From positions 1,747,501-1,811,500 of the forward strand of contig NZ_CP041767.1 of assembly GCF_022026395.1 (NCBI RefSeq): a stretch of 64,000 nucleotides of DNA, in the 5' to 3' direction. This document shows positions 58,507 through 64,000 of this stretch, piece by piece (within the stretch, counting starts at the first letter, position 1; the number at the start of each line of letters is the position of its first letter). Under the pieces are notes generated by a model. That model saw nothing but the letters and a program-made list of their open reading frames with translations, did not search any database and was not told where the DNA came from. The translations under genes were made by a program, and so were the position numbers. Origin of the DNA: Brevibacillus brevis (GTDB lineage Bacteria > Bacillota > Bacilli > Brevibacillales > Brevibacillaceae).

Positions 58507-59694
58507 CTATGCATGGTGTCCTGGCGCTGGCTGCACCACTTGGCTTTCCTGTGCTGGAACAGGGCGTGAGATCGAGTAGAAGGCAAATCCGAACGAAAGC
58601 AGTACGAACACGGCTCCAACCCATGGTGTGTAAATAACGGAGGATCGCTCGACGACGAGACCGCCAGCCAGAGAGCCAAGGGCGATACCTAAATGCTGGG
58701 CAGAAGTATTCAGGCTTAATTGAATGTCCGCAGTAGCAGGTGAGCAGGAGATCAAATAGTTTTGCTGTGCTGGCGAAATAGCCCAGCTAAGCGCACTCCA
58801 GATGACCATGATCGGCAAGAACAAATAAAGCGAGCCTGTAAAAAACGGCAAGACACACATGATCAAGCCGAACACTGGAATAATCAACAAAATGCTCTTG
58901 GTTGCTCCCCACTTGTCAGCAATCCAACCGCCAATACCACCACCTGCAACGGCAGCAATCCCGAACAGGAGATAAATCCAGCTCAGTGTCGTTGCGTCTA
59001 CATTCATCGTCGTTTGCAAATAAGGGGTAAAGTATGCATACAGCGTCAAGTGACCTGTCAGCATTAACATGACGATAAACAAGGCGCTGAATAGCTTGCC
59101 GCTACGGAGGGTAGTCATTTGATCACGCAGCGGAATCGGCGGTGCAGTTTGAACTTTTGGCAAAAACATGAGGATAAAAATCATCGCAACGATACTCAGA
59201 GCCGCAATCAGCCAAAACGGGGCACGCCATCCGAAGGCATTCCCCAGAGCCAGTCCGACAGGGACGCCGAGTACAAGCGAACCGCTAATCCCCATGAAAA
59301 TAACGCCAATGGCGCGACCACGGTAAGCAGGTTCCACAAGACTCGTTGCAATGGTAATCGACAGCACAATCAGGATGGAACTACTTGCTGCACTCAAGAT
59401 ACGTGCTGTCATTAATACGGCGTAGCTCGGACTAAGTGCCGCAAGTACATTGCTCAGGAAAAAGGCTGCTAATGCAAACAAGTATAGCTTTTTGCGCTCG
59501 ACACGCCTCGTAACATGCAGGAGCAAAGGAGCGGCAACAGCAAAGGCAAGCGAGAAAATGGTGATTAATTGTCCGGCGGCACTAATTGATACCTGAAGGT
59601 CACGAGCGATCAGATCGAGCGTACCACCGATAATCAATTCCACCGTACCTACGACAAAGGTAGCAATCGCTAAGATGAAGACACGTGGATTCAA
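58507..59694 (-). CDS. MFS transporter (DHA1 / AraJ-like exporter)
   Basis: This 395-residue major facilitator protein has 12 hydrophobic segments, the N-terminal FVVGTVELIIGGTLDLIARD typical of the AraJ/DHA1 group, RRVERKKLYLFALAAFFLSN (loop 2-3) and a conserved GRAIGVIFMGISGSLVLGVP stretch (motif C). It probably exports sugars or drugs. The start is the TTG at 59694, eight bases after GAGGAG; the frame is open 40 codons further up through the promoter region. A 30-base palindrome lies just upstream. Confidence 0.85.
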   Translation of the reverse strand: MNPRVFILAIATFVVGTVELIIGGTLDLIARDLQVSISAAGQLITIFSLAFAVAAPLLLHVTRRVERKKLYLFALAAFFLSNVLAALSPSYAVLMTARILSAASSSILIVLSITIATSLVEPAYRGRAIGVIFMGISGSLVLGVPVGLALGNAFGWRAPFWLIAALSIVAMIFILMFLPKVQTAPPIPLRDQMTTLRSGKLFSALFIVMLMLTGHLTLYAYFTPYLQTTMNVDATTLSWIYLLFGIAAVAGGGIGGWIADKWGATKSILLIIPVFGLIMCVLPFFTGSLYLFLPIMVIWSALSWAISPAQQNYLISCSPATADIQLSLNTSAQHLGIALGSLAGGLVVERSSVIYTPWVGAVFVLLSFGFAFYSISRPVPAQESQVVQPAPGHHA

Positions 59695-59713
59695 AACAAT
59701 AGCTCCTCTCAAG

Positions 59714-59743
59714 AAAAGGTTACTACCATAATAGTAACCTTTT
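59714..59743. promoter_or_regulatory. Large palindromic operator upstream of the MFS gene
   Basis: AAAAGGTTACTA (59714-59725) and TAGTAACCTTTT (59732-59743) are perfect 12-base arms around a 6-base spacer. TTACTA...TAGTAA motifs are typical of HxlR-family (YodB/CatR-like) regulators. No HxlR gene lies in the window. Confidence 0.65.
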
Positions 59744-59890
59744 TGGTCGTGTGCAACTAGAAATTTCTCCATATAAATAGAAAAGACTCCGGCCAACTGT
59801 AGAATGAAAAACATAGAAAGTTCATTCGATAAATGTCACAAACGGTTTGTCAAATTTAAACCCACTGAAATAACAAAATAGGGAAAGGAT

Positions 59891-60050
59891 ATGAAGTGGG
59901 AAAACCAAGACACGATCATAGTTTACGAGCACTATTTTAATGAAGAAAAAAATCGCCAAGCTCATGATTAATAAAGCTATAGAAGAGGCACAGAAACGTC
60001 CATATAATCTTCCGATAGAGTTTCATTACAACGAACCTGAACGCATTTGA
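59891..60050 (+). pseudogene. Frameshifted small gene
   Basis: An ATG at 59891, just after GGGAAAGG, opens MKWENQDTIIVYEHYFNEEK, which runs into a stop at 59972 after an A-rich run. In the next frame the sequence continues AKLMINKAIEEAQKRPYNLP then IEFHYNEPERI and a stop at 60048-60050. The two pieces read as one small acidic protein broken by a single frameshift near the A7 run at about 59946. Family unknown. Confidence 0.5.
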
Positions 60051-60104
60051 GAATGTCTTTATTTCCGTTTATGGGACAAGCCATCATTTGTCTAGGACCT
60101 GTTT

Positions 60105-60281
60105 CGTGACACGATCCAGCAGTTCTTTTAAGCTGAAATGGATGATCACTTAGGTTAAAACAAGCATAGTTCCGACGGTGACTATACTGGAAATAGTCGA
60201 AATGGCTACAGTAAAAAGACGGTGAAAACGAAGTTTGGCAACACAGAGCTTCGTGTGCCTCGCAATCGTAATACACTAAGG
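60105..60281 (+). pseudogene. IS256-family transposase remnant
   Basis: One frame with two internal TAA codons (60129, 60156) reads RDTIQQFF, AEMDDHLG, NKHSSDGDYTGNSRNGYSKK and TVKTKFGNTELRVPRNRN. This is the conserved N-terminal region of IS256/Mutator-type transposases (EMDEHLGYEKH...NSRNGK..KT). Only about 59 codons remain, so it is not functional. Confidence 0.75.
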
Positions 60282-60298
60282 AACTCGAGTTTTTTCAT

Positions 60299-60370
60299 AT
60301 TGCCGGTACCCTTGGTAGTAGCAGCCATTGTTCTCTGGAATACAGTACTTGGAGTGAGCGACAATGTTGG
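60299..60370 (+). pseudogene. Probable Tn3-family transposase remnant
   Basis: PLVVAAIVLWNTV followed, after a shift of frame, by YLE matches the conserved LVVAAI..WNTVYLE motif near the C-terminus of Tn3-type TnpA proteins. Only about 20 codons are recognisable. It directly follows the IS256 remnant. Confidence 0.45.
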
Positions 60371-60493
60371 CGTTCGCCCTTAACGTACGATTTTTTCCAT
60401 TTCGTGAGGTGACCCCAAGCTGGCCGTCTTGCCACGATGGTGCCAGTGGGCAGGTCTTCAAGGCTGATGGAGGGAACAGGAGCTTTTAGCATC

Positions 60494-60532
60494 TAGAAAA
60501 AAAGAAGGAGCTTGTCGCGCCGCGACAGCTCC
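60494..60532 (-). terminator. Terminator of the minus-strand two-component / ABC cassette
   Basis: GGAGCT-GTCGCG pairs with CGCGAC-AGCTCC (one bulged base) and on the minus strand is followed by TTCTTTTTTT. It ends the cassette whose last gene stops at 60642. Confidence 0.8.
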
Positions 60533-60641
60533 AAGAAACCCCAATTCTTTACCTTTGGCTCTACGTCCATGATTCTTTCGATTGCAGTAACTCCGCCACT
60601 ATAATAGCCCTCGTTTCATTTCACCCTGATGCTCCTGCCGC

Positions 60642-60812
60642 TCACTGCTTTTTCTTCGCGAACAGCAACCAGCTCGCGGACAGGACCGCTAATGCGACAG
60701 CACCTAGCATACTGATCAGCACATGTCGGTCTCCCGTTCCCACATACAGCAATCCATTCAAGACAAAAGAAGCGGTGCAAAGCAAAAAGCTCCATTTCAA
60801 TACTTGTCGCAT
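60642..60812 (-). CDS. Small membrane protein at the end of the ABC cassette
   Basis: This 56-residue protein has two hydrophobic segments (WSFLLCTASFVLNGLLYV and ISMLGAVALAVLSASWLLF) and a basic tail AKKKQ. The family is unknown. GGAGGAG lies about 12 bases before the ATG at 60812. It begins 26 bases after the permease gene and probably belongs to the same transcript. Confidence 0.55.
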   Translation of the reverse strand: MRQVLKWSFLLCTASFVLNGLLYVGTGDRHVLISMLGAVALAVLSASWLLFAKKKQ

Positions 60813-60838
60813 GATCCTAATCTTCTCCTCCAGTTCTG

Positions 60839-61549
60839 CTACTTGAGCACATCGACATGCTCGATGTTTCGAATCGACATATACGCGACGGCCGCGCCGA
60901 GGAGTGCCAGTCCAATCGGCACTGCAAGAATGGAATATAAGGTGAAGCCGTTGACGTTCTGGCAGACGAGCATCACGACGATGAGTGACGACACGATGGT
61001 AGCCGCGCCTGAATGTTTGCGCATGCCGAAATTCAGAGGAATCAGGCTTAAAAAGCTGGTCGCCAGCGCACTCATCACGACCGCAAGCAGCGATTTGGTT
61101 GCAACGGACCACGAGAGAGGCTCTGGAACAACGGAGGCGAACAGATTGAATACATAAAAGCCAACACCAACAAACAGGTTCGCCGCAATATCCGCAACGA
61201 GCGTAAACAGCACGACGACGAGCAGCTTGGCTGCGATGAGCTTTTTGCGATTGATCGGGTACATGAACAGTACCGTGATCGATTTGTTGCGGAACTCGTT
61301 AATGACAAGCCGGGAAATGAGCACTGACGCGAACACAATGTACGTTCCCCGAATGAGTGTATCAATGACGGAGAACGCCATATCGTAGCTCGTAAAAGGC
61401 ATCTTTTCTGTAATTTTCGAGTCAAGGCTGATAAAGCAAATTAGACTTAAGATCACGACGTTGGCGATCATCGCTGCCCGAATATAAGACCCGATCCGAA
61501 ACTTGCGCATTTCGAGCTTCATGAGCTTAAACACCGACGCCACCCCCAT
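60839..61549 (-). CDS. ABC-2 type permease of the resistance cassette
   Basis: This protein of up to 236 residues has six hydrophobic segments and the pattern of BcrB/lantibiotic-immunity permeases: KLEMRKFRIGSYIRAAMIAN at the start, RLVINEFRNKSITVLFMYP in the first loop, then paired helices. It works with the ATPase gene it overlaps by about 23 bases. The start is uncertain: ATG 61549, GTG 61534 (behind GGGGGTGG) or ATG 61522 are all possible. Confidence 0.75.
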   Translation of the reverse strand: MGVASVFKLMKLEMRKFRIGSYIRAAMIANVVILSLICFISLDSKITEKMPFTSYDMAFSVIDTLIRGTYIVFASVLISRLVINEFRNKSITVLFMYPINRKKLIAAKLLVVVLFTLVADIAANLFVGVGFYVFNLFASVVPEPLSWSVATKSLLAVVMSALATSFLSLIPLNFGMRKHSGAATIVSSLIVVMLVCQNVNGFTLYSILAVPIGLALLGAAVAYMSIRNIEHVDVLK

Positions 61550-62450
61550 TCAGAATGGACAGGAAATAATCCTCAAGTGACCCTTTTTTCTTATGAACCG
61601 CTTCGATCTTGACATCGTGCAGCACCAAAGTCTTCATCAGCTCGCTTTGCGGAATACGGCTATCGTAAATGCGGATTTGGCCATCGTCGGTGACGCGGAC
61701 ATTGGATATTTGCAAATAGTTTTCAAGCACGTAGGCCGCTTTCCTACTGTCGTTCGTCGTGATTTCGATATACTCCTGTGTTTGCTTGACGATATAGTCC
61801 ATCGAAACTTCCTGCAGCAGCTTGCCGCCGTTCATGACGGCGATCGTGTCAGCGACCAGCTCCACTTCCCCAAGTATATGGCTAGAAATGAGAATCGTGG
61901 TCCCATATTGCTTGCACAGCATTTTGAACAGATCGCGAAGCCCCTTGATTCCTACAGGATCGAGACCATTCGTCGGCTCATCGAGAATCAGCAGCTCCGG
62001 CTTGGTCGTGATCGCCCGCGCGATGCCGAGCCGTTGCTTCATCCCCAGCGAAAATTCCTTTACCGCTTTCTTGTCGATCCCTTTCAGATTGACCAGCTCA
62101 AGCGCCTCATCAATCGCCTTTGGGTCATGGTAGCCCATATATTCGCAATGCAGCTCCAGGTTTTCACGGGCCGTCAGCTTTTCGTAAAAGATCGGGTTTT
62201 CGATGATCGTGCCCATTCGCCCCAGCAGTCGGTACGACGTATCAGTCAGCCGCTCACCGAAAATTTCGATCTCACCTTCCGTCGGCTTCACCAGGTTCGT
62301 GATCATTTTCATGACCGTTGTTTTGCCCGCACCGTTTGGACCAAGCATGCCGTATATTTCGCCTTGCTTGATGTTCATATTGACGTTCGAAACAACTTCC
62401 TTACCCATGTAAGCACGAGTCAGTTGATTCGTTCTTACGATATACGTCAT
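61527..62450 (-). CDS. ABC transporter ATPase, BcrA type
   Basis: This 307-residue ATPase has Walker A GPNGAGKTTVMKMI (about residue 37), signature FSLGMKQRLGIARAI (LSGGQ replaced by SLGMK, typical of BcrA/NatA-like exporters), Walker B LLILDEPTNGLDP and SSHILGEVELVAD. Such proteins with an ABC-2 permease give bacitracin or lantibiotic resistance. It lies downstream of a two-component system on the same strand, which probably senses the antibiotic. Confidence 0.85.
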   Translation of the reverse strand: MTYIVRTNQLTRAYMGKEVVSNVNMNIKQGEIYGMLGPNGAGKTTVMKMITNLVKPTEGEIEIFGERLTDTSYRLLGRMGTIIENPIFYEKLTARENLELHCEYMGYHDPKAIDEALELVNLKGIDKKAVKEFSLGMKQRLGIARAITTKPELLILDEPTNGLDPVGIKGLRDLFKMLCKQYGTTILISSHILGEVELVADTIAVMNGGKLLQEVSMDYIVKQTQEYIEITTNDSRKAAYVLENYLQISNVRVTDDGQIRIYDSRIPQSELMKTLVLHDVKIEAVHKKKGSLEDYFLSILNGGGVGV

Positions 62451-62533
62451 CGTTCGATGCCCCCTTCGTTCGTTACAAGCTCTATCGTAAGCATCGAATT
62501 TTGCTTTTTCCTTACCTGATTCTTACAAATTCC

Positions 62534-63475
62534 TTAAGCCCCGAATGCGATTCGCTTCAGTCTGACGGTAAACACTGTTTTTTCGTACGGCTTGCTATGG
62601 ATGCGGATCGTCCCTCCTTGAGCTTCGATCAGCCTTTTCGTAATTGTCAGCCCGAGACCGCTGCCCTGATACGATTTGTTACGGGAGTCCTCCAGCGTGT
62701 ACATCCGCTCGAACACCCGGTCCTGATGCAGCTCGTGGATCCCTTTGCCCCGATCCCATACGTCCACATATACAAACTCGTCGTCTCCGCGCAATGTTAA
62801 TCCGACCACCATCGCCTCTCCGCCATGCTGAATCGCATTGGCGATCAAATTGTTCAGGGTGCGGTCCAGCGCTTCCTCGTTCCCCCACGCATACATTGGC
62901 TTGTCCGGGATCTCAATCGCGACCTCAAAGCCTTTGACCGTCAGCGTGTCATAAAATGCGAGTATATTTTTTTCGCAAATATCGTTCATGTGGATCCGAG
63001 AAAGGGGCATCGGCTCGTCCCCTGACTCCAGTCTCGCCAAATCAAAAAACTGTCGGATGAGCTGCAGCACCTCGTTGGCCTTGGCGTGCACCTTGGACAA
63101 TAGAACCTTTTGTTTCGCTGCGTCCATGTCCGGATCCAGATTGATCGTTTCGATATAACCAAGTACAACGGTAAGTGGCGTCTTCAAATCGTGCGATATG
63201 TTCGAGATCATTTTCCGCATCGACTGCTCCATCTTCAGGAAATTCGCCGCTCTTTGCTGGTTGTGCTCCAGCAAATGATTGATTTCGATCAAGACCGGTA
63301 TCAATGCGCGATCGTCCGTAAAAACAAGCAGCTTTTCGCTTGTGCCACCCTCGATAATGTCCTTTAATTTGTGGTGAATCAGTTCCAGGCTGGAGCTTCT
63401 AGCCCGGTAAGCTCGGTATTGAGTCGCAATCACGACGAGCAAAAGAACGACCAGCACAACTAGCGCGATCACCAT
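62534..63475 (-). CDS. Sensor histidine kinase of the resistance cassette
   Basis: This 313-residue kinase has one N-terminal membrane segment (VIALVVLVVLLLVVIATQY), a HisKA domain with the phospho-His in ISNISHDLKTPLTVVLGYIE, and a HATPase domain with NNLIANAIQH, DVWDRGKGI and GSGLGLTITKRLIE. The short external part resembles intramembrane-sensing kinases. The ATG at 63475, seven bases after GAAGGA, starts four bases beyond the response regulator stop. Confidence 0.88.
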   Translation of the reverse strand: MVIALVVLVVLLLVVIATQYRAYRARSSSLELIHHKLKDIIEGGTSEKLLVFTDDRALIPVLIEINHLLEHNQQRAANFLKMEQSMRKMISNISHDLKTPLTVVLGYIETINLDPDMDAAKQKVLLSKVHAKANEVLQLIRQFFDLARLESGDEPMPLSRIHMNDICEKNILAFYDTLTVKGFEVAIEIPDKPMYAWGNEEALDRTLNNLIANAIQHGGEAMVVGLTLRGDDEFVYVDVWDRGKGIHELHQDRVFERMYTLEDSRNKSYQGSGLGLTITKRLIEAQGGTIRIHSKPYEKTVFTVRLKRIAFGA

Positions 63476-63479
63476 GTCA

Positions 63480-64000
63480 TTATCCTTCCCACTTGTAGCC
63501 AATGCCCCACAGCGTCTTGATATAACGTGGTGCGGATGGCTGGTCTTCGATTTTTTCCCGCAACCGGCGGATATGGACGTTAATGACGTTTTCGTCCCCA
63601 TAATATTCGTCATTCCAAATAAAGCCGTACAGCTGCGCCTTCGTGAACACGCGATTTGGATTTGTGGCGAACAGCTTCAGGATTTCGAATTCTTTGGCCG
63701 TCAGCTTCAGATCGACATCGTTTTTCGAAACTGAAAAATTTTCCAGATCAATACGCAGGGCTCCGAACATCAGCACCTTGGCAGCTGGAGATGCCTGATC
63801 TGCTGAGCCCGCTCCCGCATTCGAATACGTCGTGGCACGACGAATCGCCGCTTTGATCCGAGCCGACACTTCAATGAGAGAAAACGGCTTTGCAATGTAA
63901 TCGTCGGCACCGAAGCCGAGCCCGATCGCTTTATCGACGTCGTTGTCCTTTGCCGACATGATCAAAATCGGCACCGAGCTGTTTTCTCGGATCCTCTTGA
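63480..64000 (-). CDS. OmpR-family response regulator, C-terminal part (5' end outside window)
   Basis: The frame is open to the window edge, so the first part of the receiver domain is missing. Visible are the receiver end (VPILIMSAKDNDVDKAIGLG, FGADDYIAKPF) and the winged-helix output domain with LTAKEFEILKLFATNPNRVF and VINVHIRRLREKIED, ending GIGYKWEG. It is followed by the kinase gene and probably drives the downstream ABC genes. Confidence 0.88.
   Translation of the reverse strand, partial: KRIRENSSVPILIMSAKDNDVDKAIGLGFGADDYIAKPFSLIEVSARIKAAIRRATTYSNAGAGSADQASPAAKVLMFGALRIDLENFSVSKNDVDLKLTAKEFEILKLFATNPNRVFTKAQLYGFIWNDEYYGDENVINVHIRRLREKIEDQPSAPRYIKTLWGIGYKWEG

Noticed and set aside
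60276-60492. Overlapping minus-strand frames of 61 and 65 codons
   Set aside because: They lie opposite the transposase remnants, have no start signals and match no family I know.
1-64000. CRISPR arrays, tRNA and rRNA genes
   Set aside because: No regularly spaced repeats and no tRNA- or rRNA-like segments were seen on reading both strands.

Overview
The window looks like the chromosome of an aerobic, endospore-forming Firmicute, most likely Brevibacillus or a close relative in the Paenibacillaceae. The grounds are a near-canonical gerE, strong AAGGAGG ribosome binding sites, many TTG starts, and the B. subtilis-like order lcfA-fadR-fadB-etfBA / trxA / uvrC / lysC / yslB / sdhCAB. The genus is inferred from gene content, not from a search.

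Layout. 1-4465: fatty acid beta-oxidation genes (3' part of lcfA, fadR, fadB, etfB, etfA) with a FadR-type operator and a cre-like site. 4576-5321: a small coiled-coil protein and thioredoxin. 5505-10156: a complete branched-chain amino acid ABC transporter (livJHMGF). 10280-14616: a DUF2164 protein, uvrC, a lysine riboswitch in front of aspartokinase lysC (which has an internal start for a beta subunit), and yslB. 14713-18201: sdhCAB behind a structured leader. 18272-18735: two large palindromic elements with no gene. 18768-23130: a MarR regulator and a 1243-residue secreted subtilase. 23203-27584: a CheX-like protein, then a compact operon of two related GNAT-like proteins around an ABC exporter fused to a cyclic-nucleotide-binding-like domain, ending in a 38-codon peptide gene. 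27769-30558: three OppB/OppC-type permeases, two of them a tandem duplication, with no ATPase.

30559-41705 is an accessory region: gerE with a sigma-K-type promoter, small secreted, membrane and proline-rich proteins, gene remnants, three copies of a terminator cassette, a degenerate M23 protein, a GH18 chitinase, a 26-residue delta-lysin-like peptide gene too short for usual gene finding, and a YcdB-like secreted protein. 41835-51223 is a sugar utilisation operon: ROK repressor, binding lipoprotein, two permeases, three Gfo/Idh/MocA oxidoreductases, a TIM-barrel isomerase and a ROK kinase. 51387-53384 holds two membrane-anchored proteins of unknown role. 53521-59694 holds cysK, a flavin monooxygenase, an M20 amidohydrolase, an orphan Spo0B-type sensor kinase and an MFS exporter with a large palindromic operator. 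59891-60370 is a graveyard of a frameshifted gene and transposase remnants. 60642-64000, all on the minus strand, is a response regulator / sensor kinase / BcrA-type ABC cassette that runs off the window.

Candidates for an undescribed system are the GNAT-like / ABC-cNBD / GNAT-like / small-peptide operon (24226-27584) and the delta-lysin-like peptide (39212-39292). The paired long palindromes at 18.3-18.7 kb and the sdhCAB and lysC leaders are the best non-coding leads. No tRNA, rRNA or CRISPR array was seen.
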